Of a DNA stretch of 43,568 nt, positions 29,577 to 39,022 are shown piece after piece. Position 1 is the stretch's first letter; each line of letters opens with the position of its first letter. The DNA is from Gammaproteobacteria bacterium. Its GTDB lineage: Bacteria > Pseudomonadota > Gammaproteobacteria > JAKBBU01. Below the pieces are notes generated by a model. The model saw only the letters and a list, made by a program, of their open reading frames with translations, was not told the origin of the DNA and made no database searches. The position numbers were made by a program, and so were the translations under genes. The stretch covers positions 1 to 43,568 of the forward strand of contig JAJFKN010000041.1 of the NCBI GenBank assembly GCA_021773195.1. The letters are read 5' to 3'.

Positions 29577-30519
29577 GGCCATTCGCCTTTTCAAAGTATT
29601 TAACTAAAAATTCCTGGGCATCTTTCACATCCAGAGCAATTTGTTCTTTTAATGCATCTAATGTTGCATAGTTTTCTTCGTCACGCAATTTATGTATGAA
29701 TTCCACATGTATGTGTTCACTATAAATATCCCGATCAAAATCAAAAATATAAATTTCCAGCAAGGTTTTGGTACCACCCACAGCTGGACGGTTGCCCACA
29801 TTAGCCACACCGTATTTCAATTCATCTAGACCCAATACCCGCACCACAAAAATCCCGTGAAGGGGGCTTTTTTTACGGTGCAAAAACACATTTGCCGTGG
29901 GAAAACCTAATTGGCGCCCTAATTTATCACCATGGGCCACTAAACCAGACATCCCGTAATAACGACCCAATAAAGCCTTGGCCTTCATCATGTCGCCCTT
30001 TTCTAGGGCATCACGCACCATAGTACTGCTGATACGCTTTTCATCTTGAAATACTTCATTCATCACTTGCAAAGTGAAACCATAGGTTTGAGCTGACTGC
30101 TGTAAGCTATTTACATCCCCAGTGCGCTTTTGTCCATAACGGAAATCTTCACCCACCAATAAATACTTCAGGCCTAACTGTTTCACTAAAACTTCAGTTT
30201 CGAACTGAGCTGCTGTCATGGCAGAAAAACCTTTTGTGAATAAAATGCATAATACATAATCCACGTCTAACTCTTGCAGAACTAACAGTTTTTCGCGCAT
30301 ACGAGTTAAACGCGCAGGCACCTTATCGGGATGAAACATCTCCCGCGGCTGAGGCTCAAAGATCACAACCACAGAAGGCAACCCCATACTCTTGGCTTTT
30401 TGTTTTAATTGCGCCAATAGGGCTTGATGGCCTAAATGCAAACCATCAAAATTGCCAATAGTGGCCACACAGCCAGCTAAAGGCGTTGTAAAATTATGTA
30501 AACCTCGAATTAACTTCAT
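29569..30519 (-). CDS. ribF: Bifunctional riboflavin kinase / FAD synthetase
   Basis: A protein of 316 residues that converts riboflavin to FMN and FAD. The N-terminal nucleotidyltransferase has [18 protein letters not shown] and [14 protein letters not shown]. The [15 protein letters not shown] segment closes that domain, and the C-terminal flavokinase has [13 protein letters not shown] and [13 protein letters not shown]. It is linked to ileS by an 8-base overlap. A 214-base repeat-filled gap separates it from murJ. Confidence 0.97.
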   Translation of the reverse strand: MKLIRGLHNFTTPLAGCVATIGNFDGLHLGHQALLAQLKQKAKSMGLPSVVVIFEPQPREMFHPDKVPARLTRMREKLLVLQELDVDYVLCILFTKGFSAMTAAQFETEVLVKQLGLKYLLVGEDFRYGQKRTGDVNSLQQSAQTYGFTLQVMNEVFQDEKRISSTMVRDALEKGDMMKAKALLGRYYGMSGLVAHGDKLGRQLGFPTANVFLHRKKSPLHGIFVVRVLGLDELKYGVANVGNRPAVGGTKTLLEIYIFDFDRDIYSEHIHVEFIHKLRDEENYATLDALKEQIALDVKDAQEFLVKYFEKANGHD

Positions 30520-30537
30520 TTCAATAATCTATTCTCT

Positions 30538-30700
30538 ATGGATCCCCGTCTCTATGGATCCCGGACATTTTTTGCTTTCAGCAAAAAATTCCGGGATGAC
30601 GTTAAATATACATATAATTCTCTAACGTCATTCCCGCGTACCCTAACGTCATTCCCTCGCACTCTAACGTCATTCCCGCGAAGGCGGGAATCCAATTCAT
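30538..30700 (+). repeat. Palindromic repeat cluster between murJ and ribF
   Basis: It contains a hairpin ATGGATCCCGGACATTTTTT ... GGGATGACGT (30554-30602) with a partial copy before it. Two half units CTAACGTCATTCCC (30622-30642 and 30643-30663) and one full palindrome (30664-30700) follow. Unit spacing is 21 bp. Confidence 0.9.
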
Positions 30701-30733
30701 ACAAAAAAGCCTTTCCACATCGGGATCACCAAC

Positions 30734-32269
30734 TTAATGCAACCTAAAATCCCTAACCCGCATGCCCATTACACGCAAAATAGCAAAATACAATATCATG
30801 GCAACAGCGATGAGGTAAAACAAATGCCCTGCCTTAATCCACCAATGCCAAGCAAACCATTGATTCAAACTATCACTCCCCCACCAAAGCCACAGCGCCA
30901 TCACCCCATTAGCCAAAAGCATCTGCAGGGCGAATTTGCCCCAGCCAGGCGCCGCTTGATAAATCCCGCGTCGACGGATGCCAATAAATAATAACCCTGC
31001 ATTGAGCATGGCAGCTATGGATGTGGCCAAGGCCAAACCTGCATGGGCCAATGGAAAAATGAGTATGGCGTTAAGCACCATATTGGTAAGCATGGCCAAA
31101 GCAGCAATTTTCACTGGGGTACGGATGTTTTGTTGGGCATAAAAGCCTGAGGCTAATACCTTAATCATCATAAAGCTCGGCACACCGATGGCAAAGGCCA
31201 ATAAACTTTTACGCGACATAATCACGTCCGTATGGGTAAAGTGCCCATACCCCAATAAGGTACTTAATAAAGGCCCGGCCAAAATAAATAACCCAATAGC
31301 CGACGGTACGCCAATTAGAAAAATGCTGCGAATGCCCCAATCCATGGTTTTGCTATAGGCTTCCACAGAATTAGACGCGTGCTTGCGCGATAGGTTAGGC
31401 AAAATCACCGTTGCGATGGCCACACCAAACACCCCCAAAGGGAAATTCATCAAACGATCGGAATAATACAACCAAGAAACGCTGCCTACTTTCAAGAAAG
31501 AAGCAAAGACTGTATCCAACATTAAGTTAATTTGCGCCACAGAAACCCCGAATAATGCGGGCACCATGAGTTTCAATACACGCCGCACACCAGGATCTTG
31601 CCAATCGAATTTGGGCATACATAACAAATGCAAGCGATACATGAAAGGCAATTGAAAGAGTAATTGCACGATACCCGCAAAAAATATCCCCCAGGCCAAA
31701 GCCATAATGGGCACATGTAATAGAGGGGCTAATAAAAAAGCTGCTAAGATTAAACAAATATTTAAAAATATTGGGGTAATGGCTGGAATGCCAAAATGAC
31801 CATGGGTGTTTTGCACGGATCCAGCAAATGCCGTTAAGGATATGAAAAACAAATAGGGGAAGGTGATACGCAACATACGAGATGCTAAATCAAAACGCAT
31901 ATCACCGTGATGAAAACCCGGCGCAAAGACCATCACAACGAGGGGACTTGCGATGACCACCAAAATACAAATGATCAACAATACTAAACCCAAAGTACCT
32001 GACATGCGGCTAACGAAGTTTTGAATTTCTTCTTGGGTTTGGCGTTCTTTATATTCCGACAGAACGGGCACAAAGGCTTGTGCAAAAGCACCCTCGGCAA
32101 ACAAACGACGTAAAAAATTAGGGATTTTAAAGGCGACAAGATAAGCATCTACACCAGCCGTGGCACCGAAGATATTGGCAATGACCATGTCCCGCGCAAA
32201 ACCTAAAAGGCGCGAAATCATGGTCATGCTAGAGACGAGGCCCGTTGAGCGTAGTAAACTCTTCGCCAT
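30734..32269 (-). CDS. murJ: Lipid II flippase MurJ (MviN)
   Basis: An inner-membrane MOP-superfamily transporter of 511 residues that flips lipid II for peptidoglycan synthesis. It begins LLRSTGLVSSMTMISRLLGFARDM, of which SRLLGFARD is the family signature, and shows about 14 hydrophobic helices. Further family segments are RRLFAEGAFAQAFVPVLSEY and DRLMNFPLGVFGVAIATV. The ATG overlaps the rpsT stop by one base (TAATG), so translation is coupled to rpsT. Confidence 0.97.
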   Translation of the reverse strand: MAKSLLRSTGLVSSMTMISRLLGFARDMVIANIFGATAGVDAYLVAFKIPNFLRRLFAEGAFAQAFVPVLSEYKERQTQEEIQNFVSRMSGTLGLVLLIICILVVIASPLVVMVFAPGFHHGDMRFDLASRMLRITFPYLFFISLTAFAGSVQNTHGHFGIPAITPIFLNICLILAAFLLAPLLHVPIMALAWGIFFAGIVQLLFQLPFMYRLHLLCMPKFDWQDPGVRRVLKLMVPALFGVSVAQINLMLDTVFASFLKVGSVSWLYYSDRLMNFPLGVFGVAIATVILPNLSRKHASNSVEAYSKTMDWGIRSIFLIGVPSAIGLFILAGPLLSTLLGYGHFTHTDVIMSRKSLLAFAIGVPSFMMIKVLASGFYAQQNIRTPVKIAALAMLTNMVLNAILIFPLAHAGLALATSIAAMLNAGLLFIGIRRRGIYQAAPGWGKFALQMLLANGVMALWLWWGSDSLNQWFAWHWWIKAGHLFYLIAVAMILYFAILRVMGMRVRDFRLH

Positions 32270-32532
32270 TAAGCCATGGCTTTGATTTTAGCACTCAGGC
32301 GACTTTTATGCCGCGCAGCTTTATTTTTATGAATAATGCCTTTGCTTACTAAGCGATCTAAAACCGATGTGGCTTCACGATAATCTGTTTGAGCAACGGT
32401 CTTATCACCACCTTCGATGGATGCAATCACTTTCTTTAAGTGGGTACGCATTCTGGTTTTTTGCCACTGATTATTCATACGCCGTTTTTCACTTTGTCTA
32501 GCGCGTTTTTTTGCTGATTTAATATTTGCCAA
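32269..32532 (-). CDS. rpsT: 30S ribosomal protein S20
   Basis: A ribosomal protein of 87 residues, very basic, beginning MANIKSAKKRARQSEKRR and ending KSRLSAKIKAMA, typical of S20. It leads the rpsT-murJ-ribF-ileS-lspA series. A TTGACA at 32602-32597 on the minus strand could be its -35 box, but I see no clean -10. Confidence 0.98.
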   Translation of the reverse strand: MANIKSAKKRARQSEKRRMNNQWQKTRMRTHLKKVIASIEGGDKTVAQTDYREATSVLDRLVSKGIIHKNKAARHKSRLSAKIKAMA

Positions 32533-32598
32533 AGCAGTTTCTCCATGGATAAATTACATAATTTAAGCGGCTTAGGATGACTAATTATTGCATATTTG

Positions 32599-33642
<1,044 letters not shown>

Positions 33643-33668
33643 TTAAATACTATCAATGTGGTACCTCC

Positions 33669-33756
33669 GATCTGTCTTTTGAAAACACGGCGTAAATACA
33701 TCTCTGTAGCCTTCGCGCCCGCTTCCCTGCGGGCGAGAGTTTTCAAAATCCAGATC
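33669..33756. repeat. Composite palindrome, copy 1
   Basis: Outer arms TTTTGAAAAC (33677-33686) and GTTTTCAAAA (33739-33748) are extended after a 2x2 mismatch by GATCTG and CAGATC. The inside holds two small hairpins, TACA-TCTC-TGTA and CGCCCGC-TTCCCT-GCGGGCG. It has the same inner layout as copy 2 at 35794-35905 but different arms. Confidence 0.85.
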
Positions 33757-33812
33757 CTCGGTTCGCATTGCCACTCCCCCTCAGGGGACAGGTGAATCCA
33801 ATCCACACAAGA

Positions 33813-33955
33813 TGGACCCCGGAATTGCTACGCAATCCGGGGTGACGTGGACTCTAATACAGTAACAAAAAGCCCCGACGCATCTTGCGCCACCCGGAAT
33901 TTTGCGACGCATCTTGCGTCACCCCGGAATTTTGCGAAGCAAAATGTCCGGGGCC
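33813..33955 (+). repeat. Palindromic repeats between rpmA and obgE
   Basis: A TGGACCCCGG-family hairpin lies at 33813-33848. A direct repeat of about 29 bp follows (33877-33905 and 33906-33935, each GACGCATCTTGCG...CCGGAATTTTGC), completed by a closing arm to 33955. With the composite palindrome and the terminator these fill the gap 33622-34046; no gene is seen. Confidence 0.85.
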
Positions 33956-33994
33956 CAGTCCAAAGAGCCTTTCCTCATAAGAGGAAACCATCTT

Positions 33995-34025
33995 AAAAAC
34001 AAAAAGCCCCGCATAGCGAGGCTTT
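33995..34025 (-). terminator. Rho-independent terminator of rplU-rpmA
   Basis: On the minus strand AAGCCTCGC-TATG-CGGGGCTT is followed by TTTGTTTTT, a GC stem with T-run about 25 bases past the rpmA stop. Confidence 0.85.
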
Positions 34026-34046
34026 CCATAAAATCACTAAAGATTC

Positions 34047-34325
34047 TTAAGCGCTTTGCGCTTCGCCCGCTAAAGGCACAATATTCACAAACTGGCGGTT
34101 TTTAGCGCCTTTATGTGTAAACTTCACTTGCCCTTTAGCTAATGCATAAAGCGTATGGTCACGCCCTATACCTACATTTTCTCCAGGATGTACTTTCGTA
34201 CCCCGTTGACGAATGATGATGGAACCGGCATTGATGGTTTCCCCACCATAGCGCTTCACACCCAGTCGTTTGGATTCCGAATCGCGACCGTTTCGCGTAC
34301 TACCACCGGCTTTTTTATGTGCCAT
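34047..34325 (-). CDS. rpmA: 50S ribosomal protein L27
   Basis: A basic protein of 92 residues with the family start [20 protein letters not shown] and the [19 protein letters not shown] segment. L27 reaches the peptidyl-transferase centre. It lies 18 bases after rplU in the same operon. The C-terminus ([12 protein letters not shown]) is a few residues longer than in E. coli. Confidence 0.98.
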   Translation of the reverse strand: MAHKKAGGSTRNGRDSESKRLGVKRYGGETINAGSIIIRQRGTKVHPGENVGIGRDHTLYALAKGQVKFTHKGAKNRQFVNIVPLAGEAQSA

Positions 34326-34343
34326 GATAAGTCCCCTTAATGG

Positions 34344-34652
34344 TTAGCTGATAGCTGTAATCTTCACGGCGGTGAAATACTGCCGATGTCCCATTTGTGT
34401 GCGAGAGTGTTTACGACGACGGAACTTGATAATCTTTATCTTTTTACCGCGGCCTTGCTCAATCACTTCACCAGTGACTTTGCTACCTTCCAAATAAGGC
34501 GTGCCCAATTGGACATCCTCACCCTTGGTCACAGCCAATACCTTATCGAAATCGATGGCACTGCCCACTTCCGCTTCAATCTTTTCTAGTTTGAGTATCT
34601 GGCCTTCTTTGACTCGATACTGCTTACCACCACTGGCGATAACTGCATGCAT
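34344..34652 (-). CDS. rplU: 50S ribosomal protein L21
   Basis: A protein of 102 residues beginning [20 protein letters not shown], with [20 protein letters not shown] near the end, as in L21 (E. coli 103). First gene of rplU-rpmA, divergent from ispB as in most gammaproteobacteria. Confidence 0.98.
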   Translation of the reverse strand: MHAVIASGGKQYRVKEGQILKLEKIEAEVGSAIDFDKVLAVTKGEDVQLGTPYLEGSKVTGEVIEQGRGKKIKIIKFRRRKHSRTQMGHRQYFTAVKITAIS

Positions 34653-34694
34653 TGTTCATTCTCCACTTTGACGCTAGTTGGTCGAAGACGGTGC

Positions 34695-34723
34695 ATTCTA
34701 AGGGAAAATCCCTCTTGACGCAA
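34695..34723 (-). promoter_or_regulatory. Promoter of rplU-rpmA
   Basis: On the minus strand TTGCGT (34723-34718), a 17-bp spacer and TAGAAT (34700-34695). Confidence 0.6.
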
Positions 34724-34748
34724 GGATTTCTATAGGAAATACCCTCAC

Positions 34749-34778
34749 TTGACAGGAGTAAGCCATTCCACCTAGGAT
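34749..34778 (+). promoter_or_regulatory. Promoter of ispB
   Basis: A perfect TTGACA (34749-34754), an 18-bp spacer and TAGGAT (34773-34778). The predicted leader is about 25 bases with GAGGAAAAAGG as ribosome site. Confidence 0.65.
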
Positions 34779-34809
34779 GAGGCCATTTTTTCAATGAGGA
34801 AAAAGGCTT

Positions 34810-35784
34810 ATGAGCCACCAAGTGGATGCCCTGCGCGCCTTAGTCAGCCGCGAAATGGACGGTGTAGATGCCTTGATCCGCCAACAATTGAACTCCCCTG
34901 TGGGCCTCATTAACGAGCTTGGTCAACATATAATCAAGAGCGGCGGCAAACGCCTGCGTCCAATGGTTACTTTATTATCAGCCAAAGCCATGGGCTACGA
35001 GGGAGATGCTCATATTCTCTTGGCTGCCATTTTAGAATTCATTCATACCGCCACCTTATTACATGATGATGTGGTGGATGCCTCTCAACTGCGCCGTGGT
35101 GAAGAATCTGCCAATGCCCTCTGGGGCAATGAAGCCAGTATTTTGGTAGGGGATTATCTATTTTCCATGTCCTTCCAACTTATGGTGCGTTTAAAAAGCC
35201 TGCGTGTGTTGGACATTTTAGCCGGCGCCACCAGTATTATTACTCAGGGTGAAGTTCAACAATTGATGAACCAGCATAATCCCCATTTGAGTGAAGAAGA
35301 CTACATGCAAGTGATTCAAGCCAAAACCGCTATGCTATTTCAAGCAGCCACTGAATCAGGTGCTGTGGTGGCAGGACGCCGTGAAGAAGAAATCACAGCC
35401 ATGGCTCAATACGGCTTGCATCTGGGTACAGCCTTCCAACTAGTGGATGACGCCCTAGATTATGAAGCCACTAGCGGTGAAATGGGCAAAAACCCCGGCG
35501 ATGATTTAGCCGAAGGCAAAGCCACCCTACCCTTGATTCACATTATGCAACAGGGCACTGAAGAAGAAAAAAGCCTAGTAGAACAAGCCATTCGCCAAGG
35601 TAGTGCCGAAGCCATGCCGGCTATTTTGAAAGCTATAGATTCCACGGGCGCCATTGCGTATACTCATGCAGCAGCACAAAGAGAAGCCAAATTAGCCTGT
35701 GAGGCATTACAATGTTTTCCCGACACAGACTATCGGCAAGGTTTAGAAGGCTTAGCGGCGTTTGCTGTGGCTAGGACTTATTAG
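34810..35784 (+). CDS. ispB: Polyprenyl (octaprenyl) diphosphate synthase
   Basis: A trans-prenyltransferase of 324 residues that makes the ubiquinone side chain. The first aspartate-rich motif is LLHDDVVDASQLRRG and the second is QLVDDALDYEA. The GGKRLRPMVTLLSA substrate motif is also present. Chain length is assigned from the usual neighbourhood next to rplU, not from the sequence alone. Confidence 0.95.
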   Translation: MSHQVDALRALVSREMDGVDALIRQQLNSPVGLINELGQHIIKSGGKRLRPMVTLLSAKAMGYEGDAHILLAAILEFIHTATLLHDDVVDASQLRRGEESANALWGNEASILVGDYLFSMSFQLMVRLKSLRVLDILAGATSIITQGEVQQLMNQHNPHLSEEDYMQVIQAKTAMLFQAATESGAVVAGRREEEITAMAQYGLHLGTAFQLVDDALDYEATSGEMGKNPGDDLAEGKATLPLIHIMQQGTEEEKSLVEQAIRQGSAEAMPAILKAIDSTGAIAYTHAAAQREAKLACEALQCFPDTDYRQGLEGLAAFAVARTY

Positions 35785-35793
35785 TAATGATCA

Positions 35794-35905
35794 GTGGAAA
35801 CCGAGGATCCTATTTTTACAAACCCGCCGTAAATACATCCCTGTAGGCTTCTAGCCCGCATCCCTGCGGCCTAGAGTTTGTAAAAATAGGATCCTCGGTT
35901 TCCAC
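35794..35905. repeat. Composite palindrome, copy 2, with perfect 30-bp arms
   Basis: The arms are 35794-35823 and 35876-35905, exact reverse complements (starting GTGGAAACCGAGG). The 52-base interior repeats the layout of copy 1: GCCGTAAATACATCCCTGTA, then a CTAGCCCGC-ATCCCT-GCGGCCTAG hairpin. It lies just after the ispB stop and before tRNA-Pro, so it may also end transcription of ispB, although no T-run follows. Confidence 0.9.
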
Positions 35906-35959
35906 CGGTCAGTTAGGTAAAGATAGACCCAGCCTAGTAAAATTGAGGGCTGGTTTAAA

Positions 35960-36036
35960 CGGGGTGTAGCTCAGCCTGGTAGAGCACTGCCTTCGGGAGG
36001 CAGGGGCCGCTGGTTCGAATCCAGTCACCCCGACCA
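35960..36036 (+). tRNA. tRNA-Pro (anticodon CGG)
   Basis: A cloverleaf of 77 bases. The acceptor stem is CGGGGTG with CACCCCG, discriminator A and an encoded CCA. The D arm is AGCTCAGCCTGGTAGAGC, the anticodon stem-loop is CTGCC-TTCGGGA-GGCAG with CGG at positions 34-36, and the T arm is CTGG-TTCGAAT-CCAG. The first base C is typical of bacterial tRNA-Pro. Confidence 0.97.
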
Positions 36037-36107
36037 TACATAAGAATTACTATTTGGATTCCCCTGTCCTCGTAAGAGAAAAATGACATTAAATAAGGAA
36101 AATAAAT

Positions 36108-36452
36108 ATGAGCTATCCTAGCCCCAGCAACGTAGAACCTCACTTTAGCGATGCGGAAACGGAACTTCTCGATATCAGTACTATAGTTATGCTCGTGGGT
36201 GGCCTTGCCATGGCGGTCCTGTTAGCGGTCGTTGCCCACCGCTGTGTACTAGCTTGCAAAGAAACCAGAAGTACCGGCTTACCTAAACTCAATTCTGCAA
36301 ATTCTTCCAATCCACAACCTCGCACTTGGTGCCAAGTATTTTGCTGCAAAGGGGAAGGCCCAGAATGCGTAACTGAGCTCAAGGAATGCGTTACCGTTGC
36401 CTGCTGCGATTGTTATGGCCCCCCTGAGGAACGAAGATCACTATTGAAATAA
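36108..36452 (+). CDS. Small single-pass membrane protein, Cys-rich, with C-terminal di-leucine motif
   Basis: I do not recognise this protein of 114 residues. AAGGAAAA before the ATG supports the start. An acidic N-terminus precedes one membrane helix at about 26-44 ([19 protein letters not shown]). Juxtamembrane cysteines follow (HRCVLACK), then a Cys-rich tail with ten cysteines counted from residue 75, ending [10 protein letters not shown]. The motif ERRSLL fits the acidic di-leucine pattern [DE]xxxL[LI] that eukaryotic adaptor complexes read. Layout resembles the 151-residue protein downstream (MSY start, acidic N-terminus, one helix, polar tail). Its stop overlaps the convergent msrB stop by 12 bases. 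A role in host membranes is inference. Confidence 0.7.
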   Translation: MSYPSPSNVEPHFSDAETELLDISTIVMLVGGLAMAVLLAVVAHRCVLACKETRSTGLPKLNSANSSNPQPRTWCQVFCCKGEGPECVTELKECVTVACCDCYGPPEERRSLLK

Positions 36453-36932
36453 CTTTAAGTACTCACCATAACCTCTTGCTTGCATTTGATCTTTTGGAAT
36501 AAATTCCAGCGAAGCAGAGTTAATACAGTAGCGCTGATTGGTGGGCGCTGGCCCATCATCAAATACATGGCCTAAATGAGAATTAGCTTTAACAGATCGC
36601 ACTTCTGTGCGGGTTCCAAAGAGTTTTTTATCTTCCCTTACAGCCACATGTGCATCATCAATGGGCTGAGTAAAACTGGGCCAGCCCGTACCAGACTCAA
36701 ACTTATCCACAGAGCTAAATAACGGCTCGCCAGAGATTACGTCCACATAGATGCCCTGGGCTTTGTTATCCCAATAGGCATTGTCAAAGGGCTTTTCCGT
36801 GCCCTCTTCTTGAGTAACTTTATATTGCAGAGGGGTTAAACGCTCTTTTAAAGACATAACATCATTCCTATCATTATTGGCATAAGCCATTGATATCACG
36901 AAAAAAGCTAAAAAAACAACCATTATTCTCAT
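36441..36932 (-). CDS. msrB: Peptide methionine-(R)-S-oxide reductase with signal peptide (periplasmic MsrB)
   Basis: A protein of 163 residues. Residues 1-18 are a signal peptide ([15 protein letters not shown]), so the enzyme should be periplasmic. The core has [40 protein letters not shown] and the catalytic Cys in [13 protein letters not shown]. The zinc-binding CxxC pairs of cytosolic MsrB are absent, as in the PilB-type and MsrAB-fusion domains. It reduces R-methionine sulfoxide in exported proteins and would defend against oxidative attack. Confidence 0.93.
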   Translation of the reverse strand: MRIMVVFLAFFVISMAYANNDRNDVMSLKERLTPLQYKVTQEEGTEKPFDNAYWDNKAQGIYVDVISGEPLFSSVDKFESGTGWPSFTQPIDDAHVAVREDKKLFGTRTEVRSVKANSHLGHVFDDGPAPTNQRYCINSASLEFIPKDQMQARGYGEYLKLFQ

Positions 36933-37121
36933 GATGACACCTATGTTATTCGTTAAGTATAGCCTTTTATGCGCCTTTAGACCCTCTGCTGGCTTTTTAT
37001 TGGCTACAAAATCACCGCCTTAGAAGGGCGTTTCTGTCCATTTTACAACCAGGACTGAGTATTATATAATCACCTCCATAATAACGAATCCATATTAATA
37101 CCATTATTCAGGATAACGACG

Positions 37122-37577
37122 ATGAGTTACACGCCCACTATGGAAGAAACCGTGGAAGCCATGGCTTCCGAAGCCAGCTTTGATGCCACGACTTGGTCAT
37201 ATACTGTTTTAGCCAATGGCGCCATTATCTTTGGTCTTGCAGCCATGATCACGGCGACTTATCTTATCTACAACAAACTGAACAAACCCAACGCTTGCCG
37301 CAACCTTTTGCCTTGCAGCATGTTCGATGTAGATGTAAAGGAATATCGCCCGGCTAACCCCTTTGGTGAACCCAGTGAATCCAGCCCCTTGTTACTACAC
37401 AACCAAAGAGAAGGCAGCTTCCAACTGAGGGATTTCTCAGCCAGCACGAGAGACAGCTCCATTGCTACCACCGGCACGGCGGGAGCAGAGACCGCAGAGC
37501 TTCCTGCAGATAACCCCCTGACGCCCTCACAATGGGAATACCCAGAATCACAGCTACCAAACGCGAAAAGGCACTAA
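37122..37577 (+). CDS. Small single-pass membrane protein with NPF and di-leucine motifs in its tail
   Basis: I do not recognise this protein of 151 residues. AGGAT lies 9 bases before the ATG. The acidic N-terminus (about 28 residues) precedes a helix at about 29-50 (VLANGAIIFGLAAMITATYLIY). A basic juxtamembrane stretch (NKLNKPNACR) predicts a cytosolic C-terminus. The tail contains NPF (79-81) and ESSPLLL (86-92), then a Ser/Thr-rich disordered end. NPF is an EH-domain ligand and ESSPLL an acidic di-leucine signal in eukaryotes. It is similar in layout to the protein at 36108. No bacterial function suggests itself. Confidence 0.7.
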   Translation: MSYTPTMEETVEAMASEASFDATTWSYTVLANGAIIFGLAAMITATYLIYNKLNKPNACRNLLPCSMFDVDVKEYRPANPFGEPSESSPLLLHNQREGSFQLRDFSASTRDSSIATTGTAGAETAELPADNPLTPSQWEYPESQLPNAKRH

Positions 37578-37826
37578 AATCCAGATCAGTCCAAACTTGC
37601 ATGAAATAACCTTTGTCGCGATAATGAAAAGTCGCGACAAACAACAATGGAATAAAAATATGCAAAGAAGAAACAATCTAGACAATAGCTCTAGGTTTGA
37701 TGGTTATTGTCGGCATCATGCATTACACGAACCCAACTAATGAAAACTTGCCTGGCATGAGACGTTAAACCCACAGCCGGTTAAGCTTCCCAGATACACC
37801 AACACTCAGCGGTTACTGGACCATGA
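37578..37826. other. Intergenic region with a perfect 10-bp hairpin
   Basis: TTTGTCGCGA (37612-37621) and TCGCGACAAA (37632-37641) form a perfect stem with a 10-base loop. No T-run follows. A weaker hairpin GACAATA...TATTGTC spans about 37681-37711. I see no gene here. Confidence 0.6.
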
Positions 37827-37855
37827 TTGCATTTGAATGGATGTTAAGATATAAT
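37827..37855 (+). promoter_or_regulatory. Promoter of the Xre-RES-nudC operon
   Basis: TTGCAT (37827-37832), a 17-bp spacer and a perfect TATAAT (37850-37855). Direct repeats CATTTGAA at 37830-37837 and 37859-37866 flank the -10 box and could be antitoxin-binding sites. Confidence 0.65.
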
Positions 37856-37877
37856 TTCATTTGAAAGGAGCGTGGTT

Positions 37878-38252
37878 ATGAGCCAATTACCCATTTCCGT
37901 CCCCGACGAAGGTACAGTCCTGTGGAAGGCTGTTACCAAAGTGACTGAATGTTGCGCGCTTGAGCGCAGAGATTTAGAAGCCATCCTAGGACTTAGCCAA
38001 GCCACCCTCAGCCGTCTTTACCAAAAGAATGGCCCCTTAAACTTAAATTCTAAAGAAGCTGAAATAGCCCTGCTATTGGTTCGCCTCTATGAAAGCCTGG
38101 CTGCCAATGTGGGTGGTGACGATCAGGCGGCTCGAGTGTGGCTGCGCAGCCACAACCAGTACTTCAACACGACGCCACTGCAACATATGCAAACAATCAC
38201 TGGTCTGGTGGATGTCTTAGCTTACCTAGATAGTATGCGAGGTAAATCATGA
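37878..38252 (+). CDS. Xre/MbcA/ParS-type antitoxin of a RES toxin-antitoxin pair
   Basis: A protein of 124 residues. The N-terminal helix-turn-helix spans about 30-60 (LEAILGLSQATLSRLYQKNG). The C-terminal toxin-binding domain has ARVWLRSHNQYFNTTPLQHM and ITGLVDVLAYLDSM, the pattern of the Xre-MbcA-ParS family. I chose the ATG at 37878 over the GTG at 37872, because AAAGGAG is 7 bases from the former and 1 from the latter. Its stop overlaps the toxin start (ATGA). Known members bind the promoter with the toxin and repress it. Confidence 0.9.
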   Translation: MSQLPISVPDEGTVLWKAVTKVTECCALERRDLEAILGLSQATLSRLYQKNGPLNLNSKEAEIALLLVRLYESLAANVGGDDQAARVWLRSHNQYFNTTPLQHMQTITGLVDVLAYLDSMRGKS

Positions 38253-39016
38253 ATATTTGGGAAACGTGCCAAGACAAAATTGCCCCCATGGAAAGCATTG
38301 CCTGGCGTGTGGTGGAAACCCAGAATCAATCTTACACCAGAAAGTTAGTAGATTCTGACGAAGAATTGGATATTCTAGAAAACTTACTGGAAAAAACTAA
38401 AACCCAATTAGACGAAGCCATTTTTGCTGACTACCATTACCTACTATTCACCCCTTTTCGCTATCCACCACTGAAATACGGCTCACGTTTTGGATGTCGC
38501 TTTGAGCCTTCTCTCTGGTATGGCTCCGAACAAATGGCAACGGCTTTTCGTGAAGTAGCCTACTATCGCTTGCTGTTCTTGCAAGATACTGAAGCCAATT
38601 TAGAATTGCAACTCATACATTCAGCTTTCTCGGTAAAAGCATCCAGTAACTGTGGCATTCAATTAACAGCTCAGCCCGTTCATAAATACCACTCATCTAT
38701 TTCATCACCCAGCACTTACGAACATAGCCAACCTTTAGGCACCGCTATGCGTGAAAATGGTGTGGAATTATTTACTTATTACTCAGCACGCTCCCAAGAA
38801 CTAGAAAAGAATATTGGTATTTTCTATCCCAAGGCTTTCATAAGTAAAAAACTACATGACGAGCCTCTCACTTGGAGTTGTTATGCTAACAAAGAAACCG
38901 TGGACTTTTGGCATACGAACAAAAATGGTATTATGGAGAAAATTATTTGTACTAAGCACGATTTTCAGCATAAAGGGGTCTTACGATACCCATACAGCCT
39001 AGATCCTAGGAATTAA
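38249..39016 (+). CDS. RES-domain toxin (NAD+-degrading)
   Basis: A protein of 255 residues overlapping the antitoxin by 4 bases. The RES motif is in FGCRFEPSLWYGSEQMATAF, with candidate active-site residues Arg84, Tyr91 and Glu102 (FREVAYYR). The YYSARSQELEKNIGIFYPKA segment matches the Ser-containing second half of the family. RES toxins consume NAD+ as phosphorylases or glycohydrolases and stop growth. It is longer than most RES proteins, with an extra N-terminal region of about 60 residues. NudC follows 6 bases later. Confidence 0.9.
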   Translation: MNIWETCQDKIAPMESIAWRVVETQNQSYTRKLVDSDEELDILENLLEKTKTQLDEAIFADYHYLLFTPFRYPPLKYGSRFGCRFEPSLWYGSEQMATAFREVAYYRLLFLQDTEANLELQLIHSAFSVKASSNCGIQLTAQPVHKYHSSISSPSTYEHSQPLGTAMRENGVELFTYYSARSQELEKNIGIFYPKAFISKKLHDEPLTWSCYANKETVDFWHTNKNGIMEKIICTKHDFQHKGVLRYPYSLDPRN

Positions 39017-39022
39017 TAATTC

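Noticed and set aside
35794..35905. Composite palindrome as an ordinary Rho-independent terminator of ispB
   Set aside because: Arms of 30 bp, two inner hairpins and no T-run on either side do not fit a simple terminator, though it may still affect transcription.
35960..36036. tRNA-Pro as an attachment site with a duplicated 3' end in the window
   Set aside because: I found no second copy of the tRNA 3' end between 36037 and 43568 and no integrase gene.
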